From positions 1 through 64,000 of the forward strand of contig CADASP010000014.1 in assembly GCA_902790625.1 (NCBI GenBank): 64,000 nucleotides of DNA, read 5' to 3'. How positions within the stretch are numbered: position 1 is the stretch's first letter; every line of letters begins with the position of its first letter. This stretch comes from an uncultured Prevotellaceae bacterium (GTDB lineage: Bacteria; Bacteroidota; Bacteroidia; Bacteroidales; Bacteroidaceae). Position numbers and translations under genes: made by a program. The notes under the pieces are model-generated. The model saw only the letters and a list, made by a program, of their open reading frames with translations, did no database searches and had not been told where the DNA came from. This document shows positions 34,846-44,203 of the stretch, piece after piece.

Positions 34846-36621
34846 TTATCTCATTTTCTCGTTCTCTTCATACTCTGCCAATTCCATCGGCTTCAGGATG
34901 ATGGCTGCCAACCGCACGTTGCGGGTGTAGGTGGCCATGTCGGTCTTGTTGAACACACCAATGGGATTGCTGATGTGAATAACGGGAGAATATCCGTTGA
35001 GGCCCCGATAGGCCACGGGGAAGGTGAACTGCCCCAAGTATACGGTGTCAACCTTGTAGGGGTCGTTGGTGAAGGCCGTCGTCTTGTTCACAGCCCTGGG
35101 GTTCTCGTCTTTGCTGTCGCCGCTCTGCAGGAATTTCGAGCTGAAGCTGTAAGTGGACACCTTTCCGTTGGCGCCGCAATAACTCATTTGGAAATTGAGC
35201 AGATGGGGCCTGACGTCGCCGTCGTCGAAGACCCAATAGCGCTGCTCGCTGAGCGGATAGAGGGCAGGCATGAACACGGCATAGAACTTATAGGTGGTGG
35301 AGAGCACATTGGGCAGCTCCACGAAGACATCGGGCTTGGCGTAGTCGCTGGTGGGATAAATCCAAAGGTAGCGCAGGTTGTTGGCCTCGGGGTCGTTGAA
35401 GATGCGCTTGGCGATGCTGTCGGGCACCCTGACGGGGTTCGACGAGAAGGTGAAGCGGTCTTTGCTGCCGTCCCTATACACATTGTTCATCAGGTTCACA
35501 TTGATTTGCGGGTTGTAGAGCTCCCACGGCAGGAAAGCCAGGCTGTCCATGATGCAAGCGTAGCCGTTGCTCATGGCCTGCTTCTGAACCATCGGGGCCA
35601 TGATGTCGCGTGGGTTCGAGAACTTGGTGCGTGTGGTGCTGCGCAGGGTGTCGGTGTACTCCCCTTTGTCGGTGAGCCAGCGGTTGTAGATGTTGGTGTT
35701 GCTGAAGACGAGGTCGCCCACGATGACGCTGCGCACCAGCGAGTCGCTCAGCTCCGGGTCGACCTTGATTTCCTTCGTCATCGTGTCGCTCGGCTTGGTG
35801 AAGGCGTCAACATCGGGGACGACGGTGGTGGCCAGGAACTTGTAGAGAGGCTTCACCTTGTTGTAGAGGTCGGCGTAGGCCTTGTTGGTGGGCATCAGCA
35901 GGGTGTAGGTGCTGTCCTCGCAGGCCAGGTCGGCGTTCAGTCGGTAGAGCAGCTGGTTCTCGGTGACGACGACAGAGTCGATATAGGTCTGCACGCCTTC
36001 CACCATGGGGCCTTTCACACTCTGGTTCACGTCGAGGTAGGTGAGCTCATACTTCAGGAAGTAATTGCGCAGCGAGTCGATGTCCTGTGCCATGCGCAGA
36101 TATTCATACAGGTTGGGGTAGAAGTGTGCCGAGCCGTCGAGCAGGTGCACCACGCCATTGCTGCTGGGCAGGTTGGCGTGGCTGATGGGGCGCCCGGCAA
36201 AGGAGTAGCTGCCGTTGCCCACGAAGTCGAACGATTTCTCGTTGAGCGTGTGTATGCGCTCGCTGACGTCGCCCGATGCCACATGCACATACTGGGCTAT
36301 ATGGCTCTTGATGAACTGTTGCAGCACCAGCGAGTCGCTCAGCTGCTGATAGTTGGAAGCGCTGAACGTGCCGTCAACGGGAGCCCACACCGTGTAGGTG
36401 CGCGAATTGGCCAGCTGCTCGGCAAAGCCGGTGCGGCGCAGCAGCTCGGCGAACTCTTTCAGCTGACCGTGCTGCTGGATGTTCTCCCAGAGCGTTTGGT
36501 TGCCCGAGGTCTGAGCATCCACAGGCACCTCGTTATAGTCGCTGAAGTCGGAGCAGGCGGCCATGAGCCCCATGGCCGTGATGCAGCAACCAATAGCAGT
36601 TATATTGCTGAAGATTTTCAT
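34846..36621 (-). CDS. Fasciclin (FAS1)-domain lipoprotein
   Basis: The protein has 591 residues and a lipoprotein signal (MKIFSNITAIGCCITAMGLM-AAC, Cys23). The first FAS1 domain spans about 40-190, with the H1-like start LWENIQQHGQLKEFAELLRRTG, YTVWAPVDGTFSA and the H2-like NGVVHLLDG. A second spans about 195-420, with YTLLMPTNKAYADLYNKVKP. The C-terminal third (about 430-591) is an unassigned beta-rich domain with a FAS1-independent look. FAS1 domains mediate adhesion or ligand binding in many phyla. Its place between two SusCD pairs suggests a surface-exposed accessory binder. It ends 7 bp before the SusC start. Confidence 0.87.
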   Translation of the reverse strand: MKIFSNITAIGCCITAMGLMAACSDFSDYNEVPVDAQTSGNQTLWENIQQHGQLKEFAELLRRTGFAEQLANSRTYTVWAPVDGTFSASNYQQLSDSLVLQQFIKSHIAQYVHVASGDVSERIHTLNEKSFDFVGNGSYSFAGRPISHANLPSSNGVVHLLDGSAHFYPNLYEYLRMAQDIDSLRNYFLKYELTYLDVNQSVKGPMVEGVQTYIDSVVVTENQLLYRLNADLACEDSTYTLLMPTNKAYADLYNKVKPLYKFLATTVVPDVDAFTKPSDTMTKEIKVDPELSDSLVRSVIVGDLVFSNTNIYNRWLTDKGEYTDTLRSTTRTKFSNPRDIMAPMVQKQAMSNGYACIMDSLAFLPWELYNPQINVNLMNNVYRDGSKDRFTFSSNPVRVPDSIAKRIFNDPEANNLRYLWIYPTSDYAKPDVFVELPNVLSTTYKFYAVFMPALYPLSEQRYWVFDDGDVRPHLLNFQMSYCGANGKVSTYSFSSKFLQSGDSKDENPRAVNKTTAFTNDPYKVDTVYLGQFTFPVAYRGLNGYSPVIHISNPIGVFNKTDMATYTRNVRLAAIILKPMELAEYEENEKMR

Positions 36622-36702
36622 ATCGTTGTTCTTTTCTTTTATTACATATTTAAGATTTGTATCGCCTTGCCCTTCTGGGGCATGCATTTGTTGGAGCCGC
36701 TT

Positions 36703-38853
36703 TTAGAACCAGTCTTCCAAGTATTCGGTCTGGTCGACCAGTTCCACGGGGATGAACTCCACGAAGTCGAACTGCCATTTCAGCTCCTTCTCGTCGGGCA
36801 CCACGCTCTTGATGCGGAACCAGCGCTCTTCGCTCTGCTTGATTTCGAAGCGGCCCATGATCTTGCGCAGTGCATTGTTGCCCGTGCTGGTGTAGCGCAG
36901 GTTGCGGTCGGTGTTCACGCCCGTCTGCTGGTCGTGGCGCTCGGCATGGTCTTGGTAGCCATACGAGCAGCGCATGTAGCCGTGGTTGCGCATGGCGGCA
37001 TCGGTGGCAATGCCCAAGTCTTCCTCTTCGAGGTAGTTGGTCCAGCCGATTCGGGGGTCGGTGATGGCCACGCGGGCATCGAGGGGAATGTCGACAGCCA
37101 CCATGCTCGACTGCTTCTTGCTGGTGCCCATGTAGAACTGCATCATGCTGCCATGGCCCATGGGGGTGTAGAAGATGCGCATCTCGTAGTTGCCCGTTGG
37201 CAGCGGTGGCAGTTTGATGGCCAGGTCGTAGCTGCCGCCCCATCCCTGGAAGGTGTCGCCCTGCCAAGCATTGTAGGCGCCTTTCACATTGTAGCGGAAG
37301 CAGTTCTGGTCGGTATAGCTGACCACGTTGTCGAAGAAGTCGAGTGGGAAGGCCACGCGGTTGCCGCTGCCCCCGCCATTGAGTGCCTGCATCTCGGCAT
37401 TGGTCGACATTCGTATGCCGTTGTTGATAAACTCTGGGATGAAGGTGGTGCTGTCGAAGCGCATACGCTCGTGCAGCACACCCTTGGGCACCTCGCGGTT
37501 ATAGACGAGCATGCCACGCAGGGCATGGATGTAGCCATTATAGGTTTGGATGTTTGTGTGCAGCTGGCTGTGGTCGTCGGGCGATGTGCTGACGTCGCTG
37601 TCGGTGGTGCGGGCGATGCGCACACCGGGGTTGAGCAGGGTGTGCATGGCTTCGCTGCCCACGGTGCCGATTTCGTCGGTCAGGGTATTCAGACGCACGT
37701 AGCGGTTGATGTACAGCTGTGTGCCCGCGGGATTCCAAATCTTCAGCAGCGTGTGGGGGAGCATCGTCTCGTAGTAGTCGTAGGGACGGCAGCCATTCAC
37801 ATAGTTCCAAACCTCGCTCCAGCGCTGGCTATATTCGAACACCAACTCGTTTTGTGGCATGCCGGCATACAGGATGTGGTAGGCGATGAACATGTTGAGG
37901 GCATTGAACCGGTTGGTGTAGTCGGTGCCCGTGCTCACGCTGTTGCCCGTCTCATTGATATAGTCATACCAGTCGGCGGCATTGCCATACTGCTCGTTGG
38001 CATAGGCGATGAGGTCTTGCAGGTTGTGTATGCCGTTTTTCTCCAGCACCGAGTTGGGCTCGGCAAAGATGGTGTACATCACGCGACATTCCTCGGGCCA
38101 GTAGAGTGGGGCCTTCTTCTGCGACTCTGTGTCGTTGCGGTCGGTGATGGTGTACTTGCGGCGTGCGTTCTCGCTGTTGAGCTTCCATGAGCGGGTCAGC
38201 GAGTCGGCCAGTCCTGTCAGCTTCATTGCCTCCATGAAGATGCTGTACTCTTCGTGACGCTCCAGCTCGGGCATCATCAGGCGATTGTTGAATTTAATCA
38301 CCTTGTCGATGACGTGCACAATGCCGTTGGTCACCAAGCTGTCGGCCTCGATGATACGAGCCTCCTGGTTCAGACACACATAGCCCAGCGAGTCGGTCGA
38401 TGTCTGGAAGGGTGTGCCCAGCAGGGTGTTCACGGTAGTGCCTCCGCCTCCAATCTCGATGGTGTTCTGAATCTTTCCCGAGAGGTGGTACTTGGCAATC
38501 TCGTTGCAAAGGCTGTCGGTAAGTCCTTCGAGCGAGAGGTCGGTCATGCCGTTGTGCGGAAGCGCCGCGTCGGGGTCGTTCCACAGATACTCCAGATGCT
38601 GGGCTACAGCCTCGTTGGTGGGAACAAAGCAGGTGTACTCGCCCCATGCCGAGAGGTTGCGGTCGAGGCCCACTCGCGAGAGGATATAGTCGAAGGAACT
38701 CAGTTCGCTCTTGCGCTTGATGAAGTCGGCTGCCGTCTCGCCCGTCGAAGTGAAGAGGTCCGACTCGTCGGGTTCTGGATTGCAGGCCACGAATGCTGCT
38801 AATGAGCTGGCAGCAACGGCGAAGATAAATGATTTGATAAGTTTCGTCTTCAT
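36703..38853 (-). CDS. Fasciclin (FAS1)-domain lipoprotein with C-terminal beta domain
   Basis: The protein has 716 residues and a lipoprotein signal (Cys24 in AAFVACNPE). FAS1 domain 1 is at about 40-195 (FDYILSRVGLDRNL, YTCFVPTNEAV and NGIVHVIDKVI). A second FAS1-like region runs to about 480 (MYTIFAEPNSVLEKNGIHNL). A jelly-roll-like C-terminal domain (about 530-716) contains GSYDLAIKLPPLPTGNYEMR and ends in LEDWF; this part resembles the carbohydrate- or ligand-binding ends often attached to Bacteroidota FAS1 lipoproteins. It lies 18 bp after the SusD gene and 81 bp before the next FAS1 gene, so all belong to one operon. Confidence 0.87.
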   Translation of the reverse strand: MKTKLIKSFIFAVAASSLAAFVACNPEPDESDLFTSTGETAADFIKRKSELSSFDYILSRVGLDRNLSAWGEYTCFVPTNEAVAQHLEYLWNDPDAALPHNGMTDLSLEGLTDSLCNEIAKYHLSGKIQNTIEIGGGGTTVNTLLGTPFQTSTDSLGYVCLNQEARIIEADSLVTNGIVHVIDKVIKFNNRLMMPELERHEEYSIFMEAMKLTGLADSLTRSWKLNSENARRKYTITDRNDTESQKKAPLYWPEECRVMYTIFAEPNSVLEKNGIHNLQDLIAYANEQYGNAADWYDYINETGNSVSTGTDYTNRFNALNMFIAYHILYAGMPQNELVFEYSQRWSEVWNYVNGCRPYDYYETMLPHTLLKIWNPAGTQLYINRYVRLNTLTDEIGTVGSEAMHTLLNPGVRIARTTDSDVSTSPDDHSQLHTNIQTYNGYIHALRGMLVYNREVPKGVLHERMRFDSTTFIPEFINNGIRMSTNAEMQALNGGGSGNRVAFPLDFFDNVVSYTDQNCFRYNVKGAYNAWQGDTFQGWGGSYDLAIKLPPLPTGNYEMRIFYTPMGHGSMMQFYMGTSKKQSSMVAVDIPLDARVAITDPRIGWTNYLEEEDLGIATDAAMRNHGYMRCSYGYQDHAERHDQQTGVNTDRNLRYTSTGNNALRKIMGRFEIKQSEERWFRIKSVVPDEKELKWQFDFVEFIPVELVDQTEYLEDWF

Positions 38854-38871
38854 TGTGTGTTCCTCCTTCCA

Positions 38872-40734
38872 TTAATAGGTTTTCTCGTATGCATTGATCG
38901 ACTTGTATGCTGGGTTCTGCACCAGCTTGTCGCACAGGTTGATGTCGGCTTCGGGTATGGGCATGTAGAGATAGCTTTCGTTGCGCATCTTGGCTTGCAC
39001 GGCCATACGGTTGTCGGATAGAGCACGCGTCATCAGCTCCAGCATGTCTTTGTAGAGTGGTGGCAGCGCCAGTTCGGTGCTTCCTGCTACTGCAATCATC
39101 TGTCCGTAGGTCTCGTCGTAGCGCACGCCTTCGGTATGGCGGTAGTTGTAGCGCATCAGGTCGTACCATCGCTTGCCCTCGAAGCAGAGCTCGCGCAGCC
39201 GTTCTTCCATCACCAGCGTCTCCATCTGCACCTTTGTGAAGTCTTTGTATCGGTTGCCCTTTTCCCAAGCCACGTCGAGTCCAAAGCTGGCGCGGTCGTC
39301 GGTATAGCATGAGCGTGTGTTCACGGCTTCCACAAGGTCGAAGGCTTGCTTGCGCAGCTCGGCGTTGGCCTCCACCACGGCATCTTTCATCTCGGTCGAA
39401 GAGCCGGGGATGGTGTCCTGCATCTGCTGCACCAGTGCTTCGGCCTTCATCAGCATCACGTCGGGCAGACGATAGATGATGTAGTTCTGGTCGTAGTTGC
39501 TGAAGTTGCGTCCATCGGTGCGTGCCTCACCCGTCTTACGCCTGATTTCCTGCTGCGACACCATCTTCCTCACATCGAAGGAACTGGCATCGGTAGCGGT
39601 GAAGTGCGAGCTGTAGAAACGCAGGTCGGAGGTGGAGAACACCGTGTTCGAGTTCACCTTGGCGTTGCCCAGGTTGGCATCGGCATCGGTGGAATTGGCA
39701 AAGATGATCGAGGCCTTCAGGTAGCCTTCAGTAGAGGTGTTGCTACCATATTTATAATAATACTTGCACAGGGCGGCATTGTTCTTCGACTGCAGTTCAA
39801 AAATGCTCTCCTCGGCATTCTGCTGTACGTAGAGTGTTGAGTAGGAGTCGTTGAAGTTGTCGTTGTCGGTGAGGGGGAAGGCTTTCTCTTCAGTCTCGTT
39901 GCGCCCTTTCACGTGCTGGCTCCGTTTCGACTCGATGACCTGGTCGCACAGCTCCACACACCGCTGGTAGTCGGCAGCCGAGTGCATGATGGATGCGCGC
40001 CACAGGTAGATGTCGGCCAGGAGCGACTTCACGCCGTCGAGTGTGAACCATCCCACGCGCCGCCACTCTCTCACGGCAAAGTTGTTCGAGCGCAGGCAGT
40101 TGCTGTTTGCCGCTACCTTTTCCAGCGTTTGGATGAGTTGCTCCAGCAAGGCTGCGGGTGCCATCTGCGTCAGGTTCTTCTCCTGGCTGCTGGTGGTGTA
40201 GGCATATTCATAATAGGGCACGTCGCGGAAGGTGCGCACCAGATAGAAATAGCATAGCGAGCGCAGCGCCAGCATTTGGCAGCAGTGCGACTCATAGTCC
40301 GACTGTGTGTAGTTGGGGTCTTCGTTGAGCACTTTCTCTGCCTTCTCCAGCACGATGTTGCACCTGTTGATGACGTCGTAGAAGTCGCTCCACGCCGCAT
40401 ACTGGTTGGTGGTCTGGATGTTCACCGCCTCAATTTCCTTCAGGGCGTCGGGTACGCCCCCAGATAGATTGGTGGTGTTGCCCACCAGCTCGTCGGAGCG
40501 GAAGTCGCCCCAGATGATGAGCTTGGTGATGATCGACTCGCTGGACATGGCTGCGTAGGCCGACGTCACCATCGACTGCACGTCTTCCTTCGTCTTCCAG
40601 AAGTTCTCTTCCACCACCTTGTCGTTGGGCAGGATGCTGTGTTCCAAGCACGAAGCAAGGCTAAAAGCCGCAAGGCAGCAGCCGATGACCGCTATCCGCT
40701 GGCTAAACTTCCTTATCTTAGATTTCTTTTCCAT
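38872..40734 (-). CDS. SusD/RagB-family lipoprotein
   Basis: The protein has 620 residues and a lipoprotein signal (LAAFSLASC, Cys29). It has the classic SusD opening (EENFWKTKEDVQSMVTSAY), TPR-like helices (LRSLCYFYLVRTFRDVPYYE) and the terminal region EERLRELCFEGKRWYDLMRY. It partners the SusC protein encoded 47 bp upstream. ATG 40734 is used; the TTG two codons earlier is not needed. Confidence 0.95.
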   Translation of the reverse strand: MEKKSKIRKFSQRIAVIGCCLAAFSLASCLEHSILPNDKVVEENFWKTKEDVQSMVTSAYAAMSSESIITKLIIWGDFRSDELVGNTTNLSGGVPDALKEIEAVNIQTTNQYAAWSDFYDVINRCNIVLEKAEKVLNEDPNYTQSDYESHCCQMLALRSLCYFYLVRTFRDVPYYEYAYTTSSQEKNLTQMAPAALLEQLIQTLEKVAANSNCLRSNNFAVREWRRVGWFTLDGVKSLLADIYLWRASIMHSAADYQRCVELCDQVIESKRSQHVKGRNETEEKAFPLTDNDNFNDSYSTLYVQQNAEESIFELQSKNNAALCKYYYKYGSNTSTEGYLKASIIFANSTDADANLGNAKVNSNTVFSTSDLRFYSSHFTATDASSFDVRKMVSQQEIRRKTGEARTDGRNFSNYDQNYIIYRLPDVMLMKAEALVQQMQDTIPGSSTEMKDAVVEANAELRKQAFDLVEAVNTRSCYTDDRASFGLDVAWEKGNRYKDFTKVQMETLVMEERLRELCFEGKRWYDLMRYNYRHTEGVRYDETYGQMIAVAGSTELALPPLYKDMLELMTRALSDNRMAVQAKMRNESYLYMPIPEADINLCDKLVQNPAYKSINAYEKTY

Positions 40735-40781
40735 TGTCAAGACCTTGTTTTGTTGTTTGAACCATAAAAATCATTATCTTG

Positions 40782-43700
40782 TCAGAATCCCACGTTGAGT
40801 GTCAGTGTGAACTGCTTCGAGCGCGGAGTCTGCGATTCGTCGAAAGCGGGGTAGTAGCCGCGTGCCGACACCTCGGGGTCGATGCCGCTATACTTTGTCC
40901 ACACACACAGGTTGTTGATAGAGCCATAGGCCTGCAGACTCTTCAGACCCAGCTGCTTGATGAGCTTCTTGCTGAAGTTGTAGGAAATCTGCAGATTCTG
41001 GAATCGTACGAAGCCGCCGTCTTCTACGTAGCGGTCGGAGTTCTGGAAGTTCCATCCCGAATTATACATGGCGCGGGGCATGGGTGTGTCGTCGCCGTCC
41101 TTGCGCCAGCGGTAGTTCACGGTGGTGCTCTGGTTGTTGGTGTAGTACATCTGCTCCAGGTTCATGCGGGCGATGTTCACGATTTTGTTGCCAAAGCGAT
41201 AGTTGAAGCGTCCTTTCACCTGCCAGGGACCGTAGCGCAGCGTGATGCTGAAACCACCATTGGCCTTGGGCAGCGAGTTGCCCAGATACACCACGTCGAG
41301 AGCGTCGATGTTGCCGTCGTGGTTGATGTCCTCGTAGATGAGGTCGCCGCCCTGGAAGTTGTAACCCTTCTGTCCGCTGCCGGTGGTAATCTGCTGATAG
41401 GCATACTTCATGTGCTTGGGCGTGCCGTTATTCTCCATTATCACTCGCCCGTTCTTGTCGGTGGCCACGGGTGCGGTATGCCCGGCAGCCAGGAACTCGT
41501 TGATCCACTGCTCATACTGCTGTGGTGTCAGCCCGTGCTCCTTGCGATAGTTGTCCAGATATTCGTAGGTGTACTGGTAGACTCCCTTGTAGTGGAATCC
41601 GTAGATGGAGCCGAGCGAGTTGTTGAGCTGCACGCGGATGGGGTAGGCGGCCTTTGCACGGTTGTTGTAGTTCCATGTGGTGCCGTTGATGCTTTCGAGC
41701 ACGCTCTCGTTCATCTCCTTCAGCAGGTTGGTGTTCTGTGCGATGTTGAAGCTGACGTCCATCGAGAACTTGCCGCGCCTGAGCAGTCGGCGTGCGTTCA
41801 GGTTCAACTCCCATCCCTGGTTGGTCATGCGTCCCACGTTGGCGTGCGACACTTTGGTGAATCCGGTGTAGCTGGGGATGCTCAGTCCCTGCAGCATGTC
41901 GCGTGTGTCGCGGAAGTAGTATTCCACCTCCATCTCCAGTCGGTCGTTGAGCAATCCCAGGTTGACACCCAGGTTGGTAGACGTGGTCTTCTCCCATCGC
42001 AGGTCGTCGAGCTTCAGTCCGCTCAGCGTGGCGTAGGAGTCGAGGTCGTTGCCCTTTCCGTAGTTGCCCACCGATGTGTTGTAGGTGTTGTAGAACAGGT
42101 AGTCGTTGTCGGGAGCCTTACCGGTGCGTCCCCACGATGCTCGCAAGCCGAGCATCGACACTATCTTGCGCGACCACTGCATGAACGGCTCGTCGATGAC
42201 GTTCCATCGTGCCGACAGTCCTGGGAAGATGGCCCACTTGTTCTTGGGTCCGAACTTCGAGTCGCAGTCGGTTCTGAGCGAGAGTCCCAGCGAGTAGCGT
42301 CCGTCAAGATAGCTCACGTGGCCATTGTAGAGCAGGTTCTCCGAGTTGGAGCGCCCATTGCCGCTGCTGGTGTCGCCTGTGTAGGCATTCACCGTTGGCG
42401 AGGTGAAGCCATTGGGCAGGTGGTCCATGTTGGTGGTCTGGTTGTTGTTGCGGCTCATGCTCATCTCGTAGCGTGCCAGCATGGTGGCGCTCCAGTCGCG
42501 GTTGGTGAAGTAGGGCGTGAACACCAGTTCGGCCCTTCCGCCGATGCGCATGCTGTTGGTCTCGTAGTTGCTGGTCTTGTTGTAGTTGCCGGCGTTCCAC
42601 TTGTTGGTGGTGAGCGATGCAGGATAATAGTCGGGTTTGCTCTCGGCAAAGATGTCGAAGTCCACGCGTCCGTTGAAGGTGAGTCGGCTCTTCTCTTCGC
42701 CTATTCCCAGTATCTCATACTTGATGGTGAAGTCGGGGGTGAGGCGATAAGTCTGGTCTTTCGACCATGCCTGGCGAGCGATGGCCACTGGGTTGCCGAT
42801 GCCGCGTATCGACGAGAGGTCGTAGCTCGACAGTGCTCCGTCGTAGGGGCTTTGGGCTGCCGTTGCCGATGGGTTCATCAGGTAGTATTCGTCGGTGTCT
42901 TCGCCGTTGGCCGTCTGCCTGTAGATGCTCATGTTGGGGGCTATCTGCTGTGCCTTGCCCAGGATGCCGCTATAGTTCTTGTGGTTGTTGGTGTAGGTGA
43001 GTGCGAAGTTGGTGATGAAGCGTATGCGGTCGCTGACGTTGTAGTCGAGGGCCATACGTGTGGAGAACTGCTGGAACTTCTGCTCGATGATGGAGCCGGT
43101 CTGATACTTGTAGCCGGCCGAGATGCGGAAGGTGGCTTTCTGTCCGCCGCCGGTGAGGTTGATGTTCCAGTCGTGCATGGCTCCAAACTGTTTCACGGCC
43201 TTCACCCAGTCGGTGTTGTTGTTCCAGTTCTCATATTCGCCCCAGCTCTTGTCGTAGTTCAGCTCGGCGATGCTGGTGGTGCGGTCGCTCTGCTGAGTGG
43301 GGTTGTAGAACTCCTCCTTCAGCAGCATGGTGTAGTCGTCGCCGTTCAGCAGCTTGTAGCCATCGGGCTGCCAGGTGCCTGTGAACTTGTACGACACGTT
43401 GATGCGTGGTTTGCCTCGTGCTCCGCGCTTGGTGGTGATTTGAATCACACCGTTGCTGCCTCGCGAGCCCCAGATGGCGGTGGCGGCGGCATCCTTGAGC
43501 ACGGTGATGCTGGCGATGTCCTCCACGTTGACCGAGAGCAGCGATGAGTACTGTTCCTCGTCGGCATTCACGTAGTCGAAGTTCTCGTCGGGGTTCTCAA
43601 AGATTTTGTCGTCGACCACGATGAGGGGGTTGGCATTGGCCGATAGGGTGGTGATACCACGCAGGCGCATCTGCGTGCCTGCTCCCAGGTTACCCGAGTT

Positions 43701-44186
43701 CGACACGATGTCGAGACCGGCGATTTCACCCTGCAGCGCCTCGTCGGCCGATGTGAAGGCGAGTCCCTCCACGCTCTCCATGTTCATGGTCTGCGAGGCG
43801 GTGGTGATCTCCTTCTTCTGTATCATCAGTCCTCCCGAGTTGTTGCGGCGTCCTGTCACCTTCACCTCTCTGAGCTGCGTGTTGGCAGGTTCGAGCTTCA
43901 CCTTGAAGTTGGTTTGGGTGCCAATGGTGAGCACCTTTTCGCGGTCGCCCACATACGAGAACTTCAGCTTGTTCTTGGTGCTCTTCACTGTGAGCGAGAA
44001 GTTGCCGTTGAAGTCGGTCTGCGTGGCCGATACGATACGGTTGTTGGCATCTACCTCCACCACGTTGCCCATCATCACGGGGCCCTCGCTGTCGGTCAGC
44101 GTTCCCGATATTCTCACGCCCTGGGCCACTGCCAGCTGTGCTGCGAGTGCCATGAGGGCAGTCATGAATAGTTTCTTTATTTTCAT
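40782..44186 (-). CDS. SusC/RagA-family TonB-linked outer-membrane transporter
   Basis: The protein has 1134 residues. A signal peptide (MKIKKLFMTALMALAAQLAVA-Q) is followed by a carboxypeptidase-regulatory-like domain (about 25-105, ISGTLTDSEGPVMMGNVVEV), a plug with MRLRGITTLSANANPLIVVD and ITVLKDAAATAIWGSRGSNG (about 110-260), and the barrel ending FTLTLNVGF. It lies 17 bp after the first FAS1 gene and 47 bp before its SusD partner. It differs clearly from the second SusC of the operon (different plug and barrel sequence), so the two pairs probably handle different ligands or sizes. Confidence 0.95.
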   Translation of the reverse strand: MKIKKLFMTALMALAAQLAVAQGVRISGTLTDSEGPVMMGNVVEVDANNRIVSATQTDFNGNFSLTVKSTKNKLKFSYVGDREKVLTIGTQTNFKVKLEPANTQLREVKVTGRRNNSGGLMIQKKEITTASQTMNMESVEGLAFTSADEALQGEIAGLDIVSNSGNLGAGTQMRLRGITTLSANANPLIVVDDKIFENPDENFDYVNADEEQYSSLLSVNVEDIASITVLKDAAATAIWGSRGSNGVIQITTKRGARGKPRINVSYKFTGTWQPDGYKLLNGDDYTMLLKEEFYNPTQQSDRTTSIAELNYDKSWGEYENWNNNTDWVKAVKQFGAMHDWNINLTGGGQKATFRISAGYKYQTGSIIEQKFQQFSTRMALDYNVSDRIRFITNFALTYTNNHKNYSGILGKAQQIAPNMSIYRQTANGEDTDEYYLMNPSATAAQSPYDGALSSYDLSSIRGIGNPVAIARQAWSKDQTYRLTPDFTIKYEILGIGEEKSRLTFNGRVDFDIFAESKPDYYPASLTTNKWNAGNYNKTSNYETNSMRIGGRAELVFTPYFTNRDWSATMLARYEMSMSRNNNQTTNMDHLPNGFTSPTVNAYTGDTSSGNGRSNSENLLYNGHVSYLDGRYSLGLSLRTDCDSKFGPKNKWAIFPGLSARWNVIDEPFMQWSRKIVSMLGLRASWGRTGKAPDNDYLFYNTYNTSVGNYGKGNDLDSYATLSGLKLDDLRWEKTTSTNLGVNLGLLNDRLEMEVEYYFRDTRDMLQGLSIPSYTGFTKVSHANVGRMTNQGWELNLNARRLLRRGKFSMDVSFNIAQNTNLLKEMNESVLESINGTTWNYNNRAKAAYPIRVQLNNSLGSIYGFHYKGVYQYTYEYLDNYRKEHGLTPQQYEQWINEFLAAGHTAPVATDKNGRVIMENNGTPKHMKYAYQQITTGSGQKGYNFQGGDLIYEDINHDGNIDALDVVYLGNSLPKANGGFSITLRYGPWQVKGRFNYRFGNKIVNIARMNLEQMYYTNNQSTTVNYRWRKDGDDTPMPRAMYNSGWNFQNSDRYVEDGGFVRFQNLQISYNFSKKLIKQLGLKSLQAYGSINNLCVWTKYSGIDPEVSARGYYPAFDESQTPRSKQFTLTLNVGF

Positions 44187-44203
44187 AGCTGTGTCTTAGG
44201 CCG

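Noticed and set aside
34582..38190. 1202-residue open frame on the plus strand
   Set aside because: It is antisense to the SusC and two FAS1 genes, whose products have clear domains and signal peptides; its Val/His/Gly-rich composition is typical of the reverse reading of GC-rich Bacteroidales genes.
40779..43547. 922-residue open frame on the plus strand
   Set aside because: Antisense to the clear SusC gene at 40782-44186, with the same artefactual composition.
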